Shown here: one piece after another, positions 1-10,074 of the stretch | How positions within the stretch are numbered: position 1 is the first letter of the stretch | Layout of the letters: each line of letters opens with the position of its first letter | Source: Ascoidea rubescens DSM 1968 | Taxonomy: Eukaryota; Ascomycota; Saccharomycetes; Ascoideales; Ascoideaceae | NCBI RefSeq assembly: GCF_001661345.1 | Contig: NW_017962919.1 | Span: 922,512 to 986,511 of the forward strand | DNA: 64,000 nt | Direction: 5' to 3' | Position numbers and translations under genes: made by a program | Notes under the pieces: model-generated | What the model saw: the letters and a program-made list of their open reading frames with translations, nothing else | The model's database searches: none | What the model was told of the DNA's origin: nothing

Positions 1-174
1 ACCGGGACCGTTGGCATTACCATTAACATTACCGTTGTCATTACCGTTATCACTACGTTTTTCCAAACTATCTTCAACAACTGCTTCAGCTACTGCATCA
101 GGTTGAGGAACTGGAAGGGCATTGGCAGCAATAAGGAATGAAACGATAGTGTAAAGAACTTGAGTTTTGAGCAT
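1..174 (-). CDS. Secreted precursor protein, 5' end only (runs off left edge)
   Basis: The ATG at 174-172 opens a frame that stays open to base 1 (58 codons). The first 20 residues are a typical signal peptide: a short Lys-containing start, a hydrophobic core (VLYTIVSFLIAANA) and a small-residue cleavage region before LPVPQP. An acidic pro-region (residues 25-38) ends in Lys-Arg at 39-40, a Kex2-type processing site, followed by Asn-Gly-rich repeats (NGNDNGNVNGNANG). This plan is shared by pheromone precursors and by secreted cell-wall or small secreted proteins. The part that would decide between them lies outside the window, so no function is assigned. The start is firm because it is the only ATG placed ahead of the hydrophobic core. 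Confidence 0.7.
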   Translation of the reverse strand, partial: MLKTQVLYTIVSFLIAANALPVPQPDAVAEAVVEDSLEKRSDNGNDNGNVNGNANGPG

Positions 175-1235
175 TTTAAAAAATTAATTAGACAGCAAAT
201 CGGATTATAAGTTTGATTGTAAGTTTAGTTGATATTAGAAATTTATCTATGATTGAAATCGCTTTGTTATTTTGATGATGAAAAAAGAAAAAAAGATAGA
301 CTTGAAATTGTGAAGGATACCTAGTTAATTTATACCAATTTATTTAACAAAGAAAAAAGAGACTAAACCAAACCAGATATTAAAAATAGTTCTGTTTGTG
401 AAAATAACCCCAGGTCTCAACAACAAAACCCAAAATTTTATTGAAATTATTATTAAAACTTCAGTACTGCTGATCGAGAAACTAAAACAATATGGATATA
501 TTATTCCCCACAAGGTCCACAGTCCTAATGATGCAGGTTAAAGTTCAGAGTGATAATCATGTATAGAGGTGATAAAATAAAGAAATATTGGCAAGATGCA
601 GTTAATATAATAAATCGGTTCCACACAGTAGTAAAAGTTGAGAGAATCTATTAATAATTCAGCCAGAGCTGAGCTTTTGCGTGATAAATGTCAAGAATTA
701 AGTGATAAGATCTAATCAGGCTGGGGATAAATAAAAATTCAACTCATTAAACAATTCTGTCTTTATTGCTAGTTGTCATCGTTATTATCAATATAACCAT
801 GCCTATCGCTATTATTAGAGATATTTCTATTGTTCATCTCCTAGTGCAAAGCTGAACATATTACAGAGTGTGGATCAACTCATAACAGAAATATAAAAGA
901 AACACCATTGCTGCATTTGATTGACGAAATTTCATTAATTTGGTTTCTTTTGTTAGTTTACGCTATAAAAATACCATATCAAGTCTCTTCTGTTTTTAAT
1001 TCATAGTTAATATCAGTCAAAAGAGGATTGACTCCTTCAATTTTTTTTTTGCCAGTAATTTGCAAGGTGGATGGTAACATGCCTCTTGTAATAAATAGTA
1101 AGCAGTTGGGGTTATTTTTGAAGTTAAAAATTTTATAAAGAGCAAAATGAAGATATTAATGCAAGAATAGTACAGCACAACTTTTACTTTTTGTCTTTTT
1201 ATAGTGATTTGGGATAGGGACCAAATTAGCGGATT

Positions 1236-1251
1236 CACACTGATCAGTGTG
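1236..1251. repeat. 16-bp perfect palindrome CACACTGATCAGTGTG
   Basis: The sequence CACACTGATCAGTGTG equals its own reverse complement over 16 bases. It lies in the gene-poor region, about 1.1 kb upstream of the left-edge secreted-protein gene. It could be a site for a dimeric DNA-binding protein. There is no direct evidence of function. Confidence 0.6.
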
Positions 1252-2872
1252 TACTAAAGATCTATTATTAACTATTCCAGTAATGAAAGATTTCAATCAA
1301 ATTCAGAAAGAACAAAACCGTTGATTTTTGAAAGACTTACGCTTTCGAAGGACTTTTGCCCTTTAATTGACGATTATTCTTGCAATTAAATTGAAAAAGA
1401 AATAAAATTACTACTTTTCTTTTCAAAGTTATAAAAATCAAACATTCTACTAAGAGATTCACTTTTGCTATCATTATTATTGTTATTATTGTTATTATTG
1501 TTATTATTGTTTCTTTTTTTTTTATATGAATGTATTTGAAATAAAACCTCTGTTTTCGATCACTAGCTTGGTAAAATCAAGATTCTGGCTAGCAAAAACT
1601 TTTAATTTCTTTTTCAAATCAATTCAATTGAAAACTTTCCAATTAAGAGTCTGATTGAGAAAGTAATGAAATCCTGTTTTCAATTCAAAATATTCTTAAA
1701 TACTATTCTGGATTTGACTTGCTCACAGGACTATTGAAGCAAAAATGTATAATGATGTGGCAGCTGTAGAGTAGAACAGATCACTTCTCATAGAAGTATA
1801 TTTCTATAGTTCGGTATATTTCAGTCATTATCAGCCCAAATAATTTCCGGGAGTGTATCAATTATATTGGTTAACAAAGTTCAGATAGTAATTCGGTTCA
1901 GAAGCCCTGAAGCCTATTAAAACTCGCGTTGATAATTATTCCTTCCCGCATCAGCTAATCATGGCTCAGACCGAACCTAATACGAGTTCTAAGCGTAATT
2001 CAAACCAATCAGAGGTGAGAACAAAATGAGTGGATGTAGCAAAAATGTGGGCTAAAGTGCTGCCGTTTTGGGAAAAGTAGATATATTCAGACCCACATCG
2101 TTATTACCACATGGTGTATAAATTGTCACAAAAGTACTGTTGGAGTCTTTATCCATGTCTCCAGTTGTTAATTTTTGACAGTTTATTTACCATAGCTGAG
2201 GTTGCAGTGAAAATCTCTTATCGATTGTGGAGTCTTAGAAATGCCAGCTGCTCCTTTGGCCTAAAATTTGCAGTTGTAGTCACTCAAGACAAACCAAATT
2301 TAACTGAAGTGTTGAAGTTTTGAACTGCTGAAGTGTTGATGGTTTCTCTGTGGCTTTCGATCATGCAAAAAGTAGCCCATTTTTTGAACTTCGTTCTTTG
2401 GGCAACTCATTTGAGGTGTTCAGCCCAGTAGCCCAGTTGCTGGATGATTCAATGGCCCAATGGCTTGGTGGTCAGTTATGGAGTAACAGAGCGTACTTGG
2501 TGGAATTTATGAATGCTTCTGGATAATAACTGAGGAAACTGTGATGAGACCAATTTGGCGTTGTAGGATGGAATATACAGCAAGGACAAAATATATCACA
2601 ATGCTGGCAATTTCCAGTAACACGCACGTGACTTATTTGGGTTTGATTGGATGCTAGATATTCCGATCCCACTAAGAAAGACATGTCTCTACATTTTCCA
2701 CATGTACTTGTATGTAAAAGAACTTTCTCTGTCGCTAATCCAGCATATCTATTTTTATCTTATTGTTAATGGGTGAGTACTAATAAATTTAAATTGATAA
2801 TTCTTGAAGATTCTATTATTAGCAATTTGCGTTTAAACTCCTTTGATATTCTTTAACACTTGAGAAACTCTG

Positions 2873-2941
2873 TGCAATTCTCGCAATATCTCAACCTCAA
2901 TTCTAAAATTATGGATATCAATACCAATCTAATTTTGAAAC
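2873..2941 (+). repeat. Inverted duplication, copy A
   Basis: The 69 bases match the reverse complement of 4257-4325 exactly by eye. In both copies they include the last codons of one open frame (AILAISQPQF then stop) plus its 3' flank. In copy A the homology is interrupted by about 120 bases (2942-3060) and then resumes with AACGAGTCTGTGG and about 30 weaker bases at 3061-3103. Copy A therefore carries an insertion relative to copy B, or copy B a deletion. Confidence 0.85.
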
Positions 2942-4244
2942 TCTCGAATGAAATTCCATTGATCTTAATGCTCAATCGAAGCAATAAACCATTTCCTTCA
3001 CACCAATTTATATGTCAAGCAAGGGTCATTATCACATCACTATAGCACAATATTTGCTGAAAACGAGTCTGTGGGTTTTATTTAATTTAGTCCATTATTA
3101 CTGTGGGTCATGGAAACCGACGCAATTGTGCCATTAACTATTTTTTATCATTTTATTCAGCTTGCTTTCATTTAGAACAAAGCTTTATTTTTTTCTTTTG
3201 GTCCTCTGAATTCTCGCATTGACCAGGATCTTTTAGAAGTATTTGATTGACGTCTTGATTTATATATCCCATTAACGAAATTAGTTTATGCTGTTGGTAG
3301 GAAAATGCATTATTGGTTTTATTTTTATTTTCATTGCTTATTACAAATTCTATATTTTAAATTTTACGTTTGGTTCTTTCAAAAGAAAAACTAACTGCCT
3401 ACACAATCATTACTTCAAAAAATTATTTATTTGTTGCTGTTTCTATATTATTTTTTATAATTGATTTGATTCTACTGTTTGTTTATAATGTAAATGTAAA
3501 TGTAAATGTAATCTAGTTAGAATCACTTCACTAAATTTTGCGTAATATACTAAATTCTTTGTCAAAGATATTTTGATTTTTGAAGCTTGTTTTTCTAATT
3601 CTAATACTGTCTTTAGTCGTTTATATTTTTAACTAAACTCAAGGGCTGGCTTGGTTTAAAAAAAGCAATAGGGTAGTTATTTTACACTACAATAATGCTA
3701 AATATTCCAAATCTTTTTTCAGGTAACTCAATAATCGTTAAGACTATCTACATTGAGTTCAATTGACAGTTGGAGAATTTTTCAAGGTTATAAATCTAGT
3801 TAGTCAATTTATTTGTACAATATATACTCCTTATTATGATCTGAAGAAGTATGAATCACCAAATGTAAAACCCACCAATTTTCTTTAATTTTTTGGTTGT
3901 TTATGCCTATCTAAACCAAAACATACCATAAGCTATGCTATGCTATGCTATTTGAAAGAGGCACCTAATTATTCTGTCAATAATAGTGCATTATAATAGA
4001 TTTCATACAGCACAAGTATAATAAGAATAAAATGCTGATACTTCACCTGGTCAGACTAAAATATAGAGAATATTAAAAGGAATGCAAATACTTATAATTA
4101 AAAAGCTGCTAGAAATAAAATCTTTTATTGAAATAATAAATTTCGAAAAAAAAGATAATTGAAGAAATGTGGTTTAGAATCTCACCAATTAAAATATTTC
4201 ATTTGCATATCAATTTGCAGTAATAATGGAATAAATAAAACAAA

Positions 4245-4325
4245 ATCCACAGACTCGTTTCAAAATTAGATTGGTATTGATATCCATAATTTTAGAATTG
4301 AGGTTGAGATATTGCGAGAATTGCA
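4245..4325 (-). repeat. Inverted duplication, copy B
   Basis: Bases 4257-4325 are the reverse complement of 2873-2941, and the homology continues without a break to about 4214 (matching 3061-3103). On the minus strand this is the end of a 62-codon open frame (4480-4292) that reads like coding sequence and contains GFGKSTTLY. Copy A keeps only the last dozen codons. The two copies lie 1.3 kb apart in opposite orientation. Confidence 0.85.
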
Positions 4326-4480
4326 ACAGTAATTACAGAGAGCTGCTTAATTGAAGAAGAATAAAGAGTAGTGCTCTTGCCAAAACCGTTTAGGTTGGGT
4401 TCGATTGGGTTAGAAATTTTCGTACGAGCACTAGTGATCAGTTTTAACCATTGAGCTCCATACTTATTTATTGATATCAA
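4292..4480 (-). pseudogene. 3' fragment of an unknown gene
   Basis: A 62-codon minus-strand frame with varied, protein-like composition (NKYGAQWLKLITSARTK, then NLNGFGKSTTLY, ending AILAISQPQF). I do not recognise the family. GFGKSTT is reminiscent of a P-loop but is too short to call. The same 3' end occurs a second time in inverted orientation at 2873, so this looks like a duplicated gene end rather than a gene in its own right. It may also be a chance frame. Confidence 0.3.
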
Positions 4481-5176
4481 CAGGTTAAAAGTGTAAAATA
4501 AATGACTGTTTTTACAACTAAGCTCAGTTATTAATTAGATTTTTATATAAACCCTCTTTGAGACGCATTGGTTTATATCCAAAGAAGACCAAGTGACATC
4601 CAACAATCACAGTGTAATAAAGCCTTTGGCTTTAGAACGTAAAACATTAAGAATTTGTTTATTTCTTGTTGTTTATATAATTATTTTAGTTATGTGTTAT
4701 AATACTGAAAAATTTGCTTATTGCTTACTTTTTCTTTCTTATTCTCAAAAATATCAAAGAATATTGGTTTTTATATAATTATTAACAAATTAAGTTTGTG
4801 GGATTCCAACGATTAGCTAATACTCATATGTTACATAACATGACTTTATTCATTGTACCAATGGGATGGTTCAGCAGCATTTTTGTGGATATAATAATTT
4901 TCAACAAAATTACCTATTAAGGTAATTTCATTATCTTTGCGATAATGGAACATTACCAAATCCATTTTCTTATAAGAATTGGGTTTTCATGAATGACAAT
5001 CTTATAAATGAATAAAAATATATTTAAAATTTATATATAATCTACATAACACACAAAAACTTTTTTCTTTCTCCTTGAATGAGAAGAAGAGAAGTAAACA
5101 CAATAATATACATTATTCTATCTTCAAAATGTCTTCCAATTTCTCCGACTGTCTTGCTAATTCTCAGCAAAAAATT

Positions 5177-5230
5177 AATGTTCCGTGACTGGTCACGGAA
5201 CATTTTTCCAATTATTACTCCATTGGAAAA
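5177..5230. repeat. Two adjacent perfect hairpins
   Basis: Hairpin 1 spans 5177-5204: arms AATGTTCCGTGAC and GTCACGGAACATT (13 bp, perfect) around a TG loop. Hairpin 2 starts at its end: TTTTCCAAT (5204-5212) pairs with ATTGGAAAA (5222-5230) around a 9-base loop. Two consecutive perfect stems are unlikely in random AT-rich DNA. They could be the folded part of a transcript, a terminator-like element or a cruciform-forming site. They lie 0.6 kb downstream of the HIF1 stop codon. Confidence 0.75.
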
Positions 5231-5813
5231 TTCGGTTATGTTACTTTGGGTTGGAAATTTTTTTTGAGATCTGCATTAGAGGAATACTTTAAAACCTACA
5301 ATTCAAATGTAATTCATTAAGATCAAGAATTAAAGATTTATATAATCTGCTTCCGTAAGTTATTGGAACTAATAAACATTGTATTGAAAAACCATATTCT
5401 TTATGTTGTAGGGACTAAATAACAGGAAATAACAGTTAAAACATTTATTTAGGACGGTTGGTAGATTATAACAGATCTTGTTATTCTTTTATTAATAAAA
5501 TTTAACAGTTTAGTATTTTCATCAAGTTTTTTCAATTCAAAATAGGTTATCACGTTTTCCTCCTCTCTAGAGGTGAATCCAAAGCAATTGAATCCAAGAC
5601 AAATCACTTTTCAAACAGAATTGATTCCAACTTATCTAATCGAAGTTTCTCTACACTTGAATTATAAATCAGCATATAATCAAACTAATTAACATTCTTA
5701 TTAGAACAAGTGAAAACGAATAACTAAATAAAAACATTTACAAATAACACTATAAAATACAAAATTTTCCATTCATTTCGATGGGTTTTGGAGTACCCTA
5801 ATTTCAGTGATTA

Positions 5814-7322
5814 CTAGTGTTTTGCTTTTTTTTTAAGATTTTTCGTTTTTGGTTTAATTTTTCTTTTCTTCACCATTGCAGTAATATCATTTATCATTGT
5901 AGGTACAAATACTTCATTAATTTCGGGTTTTGATACATTTTCTTCTTTTGGGATTTGATCCACAATGTTATGATGAGCATTATTAATGTCTGCTGGACTT
6001 TCTTTTTTAGTCGACTGGCCTAATAGCCCTTTAATTAAAGCCATTTGTTGCTCTTTAAATGCTTGAGTAGGGTCGTGCAGTAGATCATTTAATCTTTCTT
6101 TCAATTCTTCAATCAATGAAACTTGATCCTTAATATCCATATCAATGGAATATATTTCACCTTTCAAATTATCATTAATTGGCGTCTCATTGAGTTTATC
6201 ATTAAGCAGATTTTTTAGCGAAAGTAATCTTTTATAAGTCAAGTTAACATAATTTACTGCTTTTTGCATATTCTCAATGGATTTAGATTTGTTTTCTGAA
6301 TCTTCGAAATTAAACTCATATGATAAAGATAGTTTGTAGTGAATCTCACTCAATAACTTGTAATCAATTTGAGAAATTTTATATTCTTTTATAATATCGT
6401 TCATTATAATTAAGTAATCCAAACTTTTCAAAAAATCTGCAGTTGATTGTTTAAAGTTCTCATTTTCCAAAGACACTTCTCCTAATAAATTATAGATTTC
6501 ACTTATTTTTTTGAGAATCTCTACTTTTTCTAAATTATTATGCCTATCGACTTTCTTCAATTCTTCAAATTCTGTTTCAAACAAAACACGCGATAAATCT
6601 AATACATCCCAAGCTAGTTCAAAATCATTTTCAATGTTATTTGAATCGTCATCAGAAATATCACCCGTACTAAAAGATTGTTTTTGATCATTTGCCGTTA
6701 ATGTAATTCTTTTCAAATTTTCGTTTGTTTTAGTTAGATAGTTTTCCTCATCCTCTTTGAAACTCACACTTGGATCTTCTCTGCTGCTCACTTCATCAAA
6801 ACTTCCTGCCTCAGATTCTAGGTCATTATCAGAATTATCAGAATTATCAGAATTATCAATTTCCTCTTCTGCAACTGTTTCGTCAAAATGAAAATTCTGA
6901 TTACCATTATTTTTGTTGCTATCCTGAATTTTAGAGGCTTTTTGGTGGTCCAATTTTTGAGGCATTTGTTCTTTAGATATAGTCAAATGCTTTGAGTTAG
7001 TGATATTTCTATCTGAATCAGAATTTTGGTTAAGATCTTCTTTTCTGCTGGTCTGCTTTGTCAGGTCGTTGTTGTTGCTACCACCTAGAATTTGTGATTT
7101 TGAAATTGCCAACGAAAATAACGATTTCCCATACAAGTACAAAGTTTCTTTGTACTGCTTTGAGGACGTTTGATCACCAAATAAAGAACAAGCTTCAGAA
7201 TACTTTGAAACACTTTGTTCATAGTCTTTCAAAGAATAGAATTTATTCCCTTCGATTATCAATTCATTAATTTCATGTGAAATGTTGTCGCTGGCCAAAA
7301 GATCTGGTGGAACTGACAGCAT
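5814..7322 (-). CDS. HIF1: Hif1/NASP-type histone chaperone (SHNi-TPR protein)
   Basis: A 502-residue protein that probably binds histones H3-H4 in the nucleus, as Hif1 (yeast) and NASP/Sim3 do with the Hat1-Hat2 acetyltransferase. The N-terminus (about residues 16-50; INELIIEGNKFYSLKDYEQS) is a TPR motif of the NASP type. It is followed by a long disordered stretch with an acidic block (about 145-190; repeated NSD units, EEE, DLESE), which in this family is inserted in TPR2. Further helices at about 225-400 form the rest of the TPR domain (WDVLDLSRVLFE, YNLLGEVSLENENFKQS). The C-terminus ends in a Lys/Arg-rich nuclear-localisation tail (KKRKIKPKTKNLKKKAKH). The ATG at 7322 precedes the TPR directly. 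It is longer than S. cerevisiae Hif1 because of the low-complexity segments. Confidence 0.85.
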   Translation of the reverse strand: MLSVPPDLLASDNISHEINELIIEGNKFYSLKDYEQSVSKYSEACSLFGDQTSSKQYKETLYLYGKSLFSLAISKSQILGGSNNNDLTKQTSRKEDLNQNSDSDRNITNSKHLTISKEQMPQKLDHQKASKIQDSNKNNGNQNFHFDETVAEEEIDNSDNSDNSDNDLESEAGSFDEVSSREDPSVSFKEDEENYLTKTNENLKRITLTANDQKQSFSTGDISDDDSNNIENDFELAWDVLDLSRVLFETEFEELKKVDRHNNLEKVEILKKISEIYNLLGEVSLENENFKQSTADFLKSLDYLIIMNDIIKEYKISQIDYKLLSEIHYKLSLSYEFNFEDSENKSKSIENMQKAVNYVNLTYKRLLSLKNLLNDKLNETPINDNLKGEIYSIDMDIKDQVSLIEELKERLNDLLHDPTQAFKEQQMALIKGLLGQSTKKESPADINNAHHNIVDQIPKEENVSKPEINEVFVPTMINDITAMVKKRKIKPKTKNLKKKAKH

Positions 7323-7605
7323 TTTTGAGATATAGCCTGATGATGAGCTTTGATTTCATAAAAGTATCTAAAACAATGTAAGGTGTCTGTTCAAGAGAGG
7401 TAGAATATGTAAAATAAAGATGAGCATCTGAATAGAATAAATTTGGCGTTTGTTGGTACTTTTGGTGTATACCGTGCTTTAGAAAGTTAAGGCTCCGTTT
7501 TGCTCAAGAAGGAAAAATATTGGGATTGCTTTCATGCTGAGAGTAAATTCGTATTATTTATCATAGTTTATTAATATATAATTTATAAAAAGAAAAAAAA
7601 AAAAA

Positions 7606-9060
7606 TTAACGATCAACTTCACCGAAAACTAAATCCATAGTACCAATAATAGCAACAGCATCAGCCAATGAGTTGCCTCTTGCAATATGATCAAAAGCAG
7701 CCAAGTGAGCAAAACCTGGAGCTCTAATTTTACATCTGTAAGGTCTTTCAGAGCCATCGCTTATAAGATATACACCCATTTCACCCTTGGGAGCTTCTAT
7801 GGCAGTATAAGTTTCACCTTGAGGAACAGCATAACCCTTTGTGAACAAAAGGAAATGGTGGATCAAAGCTTCCATATCTTGTTTCATCAAAGATCTGGGT
7901 GGAGGATTGATTTTGAAGTCTTCAACTTTGACAGGACCAGCAGGCATTTGATTGATACATTGTTCAATAATTCTTAAAGACTGTCTAAATTCTGCCATTC
8001 TACATAGATATCTGTCGTAACAGTCTCCATTGTAACCAACAGGTATATCGAAATCGACCAATTCATAGGCGTCATAAGGCTGAGCCTTTCTAATGTCATA
8101 GGGAATTCCTGAACCTCTTAGCATTACACCAGTACATGAATAATTCAAAGCATCTTCGGCAGTGAGCAAGCCCACATTTTTCAATCTGTTTATCCAGATT
8201 CTATTGTCGGTTAATAGCTCTTCAGTTTCATCAATTCTATCACCGAATTGAGTGGCCCACATATAAATGTCATCTAATAAACCTTCAGGCAAATCTTGAG
8301 AGACACCACCTGGTCTAAAATAAGCAGCATGTAGTCTTGCACCCGAAACTCTTTCGTAAAACTCCATTAACTTTTCTCTTTCTTCAAAACCCCATAAAAA
8401 TGGAGTCAAAGCTCCCACATCCATTGCGTGAGATAAAACAGACATACAGTGGTTTAATACTCTGGTGATTTCACCAAATAGAGTTCTGATGTACTTTGCT
8501 CTAATTGGAACTTCGATATTTAGCAACTTTTCAGTTGCAAGACAAAAAACTAGTTCATTTGTCATCATGGAGACGTAATCTAGACGATCGAAATAAGGCA
8601 ATGCCTGCATATAAGTTTTTGATTCAATTAGCTTTTCGGTACCACGATGTAGTAAGCCAACATGAGGATCACTTCTCACAATTTCTTCACCTTTCAACTC
8701 TAAAATCAAACGTAAAACACCATGGGCAGCAGGATGTTGTGGACCAAAATTCACAGTAAAGTGTCTGATTTTTGAATTATTTTTGGCATCGAGCGAGTCC
8801 TCGGTGAAATTTATAGCATCTGGATTGTCTAGATTGAATTCTTCATTTAAAGTTGTTGTAATAGGTTTGAAGTCACCAAATGAATTATTAATGTTTTCGA
8901 CATCTAAAAATGGGTGATGGTGACTTTTTTGAAGAATTACAGAATTGGAGCATTTGTTGAAAAATCTTTTGGACTGAATGAAAAATTTTGCTTTATCATT
9001 TCTGGTTGAAATAAATTTTAAAGAATTAGTTATTGAACGACAATTAATGGAGGATAACAT
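7606..9060 (-). CDS. NDUFS2: Complex I 49-kDa subunit (NDUFS2/Nqo4), mitochondrial
   Basis: NADH:ubiquinone oxidoreductase 49-kDa subunit, part of the quinone-reducing Q module in the mitochondrial matrix arm. The 484-residue protein has the family's diagnostic stretches: [15 protein letters not shown] with the loop His that contacts quinone, [25 protein letters not shown] with the quinone-binding Tyr, and a C-terminus ending GEVDR. The N-terminus ([21 protein letters not shown]) is rich in Ser, Arg and Lys and lacks acids, as expected for a mitochondrial presequence. I chose the ATG at 9060: the frame is open further upstream to 9252 but has no ATG there. The gene shows that this yeast keeps proton-pumping complex I. 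Confidence 0.97.
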   Translation of the reverse strand: MLSSINCRSITNSLKFISTRNDKAKFFIQSKRFFNKCSNSVILQKSHHHPFLDVENINNSFGDFKPITTTLNEEFNLDNPDAINFTEDSLDAKNNSKIRHFTVNFGPQHPAAHGVLRLILELKGEEIVRSDPHVGLLHRGTEKLIESKTYMQALPYFDRLDYVSMMTNELVFCLATEKLLNIEVPIRAKYIRTLFGEITRVLNHCMSVLSHAMDVGALTPFLWGFEEREKLMEFYERVSGARLHAAYFRPGGVSQDLPEGLLDDIYMWATQFGDRIDETEELLTDNRIWINRLKNVGLLTAEDALNYSCTGVMLRGSGIPYDIRKAQPYDAYELVDFDIPVGYNGDCYDRYLCRMAEFRQSLRIIEQCINQMPAGPVKVEDFKINPPPRSLMKQDMEALIHHFLLFTKGYAVPQGETYTAIEAPKGEMGVYLISDGSERPYRCKIRAPGFAHLAAFDHIARGNSLADAVAIIGTMDLVFGEVDR

Positions 9061-9422
9061 TGTTCTGAAGCAGGAAAGTTGGAAATGGAATAACAATCTT
9101 GAAAGAAATACTTTGGAATGATGAGAAATGAAAATAAAAAAAATAAATTGCTGTAGATATTGTATCGGAGAGTTGAGAAATGGGAATATTGAATATATCG
9201 AAAAACTATCGCTGAGCGTGGAATATTGAATAAAAGCAACGCTTTGCTCCAAGTGATGGAATTGAAATGCTTTGGGAGGAGATCAAGAGAGAATCAACAG
9301 ATCAAAGTGGATAAAACAAATCCAAGAGAGTACTATCAGCTAGATGCTGGAGAAGTAGAAGATGGTTTTTCACAAACGAAATTCAATTAGAGATTGATTG
9401 ATTAAAAAAAGGCGGAATTCAA
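9061..9422. other. Divergent intergenic region upstream of NDUFS2
   Basis: The 5' flank of NDUFS2 on one side and of the disrupted plus-strand gene on the other. The sequence is AT-rich with no recognisable RNA gene. The minus-strand frame of NDUFS2 remains open across it without an ATG, which I read as chance. Confidence 0.5.
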
Positions 9423-9919
9423 TTGGCTCTCGCCAGCACCATAGTTAAGCGCGTGCTCGGAGCTTTGAGCTGGGCCGCATCACCAGCTCCGCTACACTAT
9501 CCCATTTATGAGGGGTTTTTCCGGGCTTCCAACTCCAATACTAGTGATATTACCAATTCAGATTCCAATAATAGCAGCTCTAGTAGTGTATCAGAAGAAA
9601 ACCTCGTCATCGGCAACACAGGCCCATTTATACAATTTTCCAGCTAAACCAAGAACAAAGCTTTCTTTATCCAAGAATGATAAACAAGTTAGCAAAGGTT
9701 CTATCATTGAAGAGCAAAGCGATAACGAAGAAGAATTTCCCAACAATAATTTGAATAATTTGCTTTTGGCTACCGAAAAAACACGCTGAAGACCATGGTA
9801 ACATGAATTTTAAAGAAAATTTTAAAGAAGATAGCATTGACGATTTTCGCTATCTTCATCAAAGCCTGTTGAACGCCAAAGACAAAAGTAAGAAAAAGAA
9901 CAAGCATACATCTGTTTGA
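9423..9919 (+). pseudogene. Small plus-strand gene with disrupted frame (pseudogene or sequencing error)
   Basis: Three plus-strand frames take over from one another: about 9423-9600 (Ser/Asn-rich, ASNSNTSDITNSDS), 9600-9780 (TQAHLYNFPAKPRTKLS, then an acidic EEQSDNEEEFPNNN stretch) and 9780-9919 (KHAEDHGNMNFKENFKED, ending DDFRYLHQSLLNAKDKSKKK and a stop). Each part reads like protein and the joins leave no gap. The second switch falls in a run of six A at 9776-9781, where one fewer A would keep the frame. There is no ATG in the first frame; an ATG at 9508 lies in the second. I see no GT-AG intron. The product is not recognised: a roughly 150-residue, hydrophilic, Lys-rich-tailed protein. 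Confidence 0.4.
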
Positions 9920-10074
9920 GAAGAATATTGTTCCACTTCACCTTATAATATATGACATGATTTTAGATATAAAATTAATTCGGTCTTATAACGGGTTTGA
10001 TGATAAAACATTAAATAAAAGAAAAATTAGAAAAACAATCAGAGGTTTGAATTTGAGTTAATTTGAACTTTCCC

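Larger units (their letters stand above)
175..5813. other. Gene-poor region (5.6 kb) with repeats and decayed sequence
   Basis: No frame longer than about 75 codons is present and none looks like a conserved protein. The stretch holds short tandem repeats: a TTATTATTG array near 1470-1511, four GTAAAT units near 3488-3512, and four GCTAT units near 3933-3953. It also holds a 16-bp palindrome (1236-1251), a 69-bp inverted duplication (2873-2941 and 4257-4325) and two adjacent hairpins (5177-5230). A 70-codon minus-strand ORF at 2684-2472, starting with ATG and containing CQHC and CPCC, is the best small-ORF candidate but has no recognisable relatives. The copied ends of an unknown ORF suggest old rearranged material. 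Confidence 0.5.

Noticed and set aside
4370-4475. tRNA-like signals on the minus strand (GCTCAATGGTTA and ATCGAACCC)
   Set aside because: The D-stem and acceptor stem do not pair and the A-box spacing is wrong. The stretch also reads as the coding-like frame 4480-4292.
9061-9252. N-terminal extension of NDUFS2
   Set aside because: The frame is open but has no ATG, and its composition (Phe/Ile/Ser-rich) is unlike a presequence. The ATG at 9060 gives a normal mitochondrial N-terminus.
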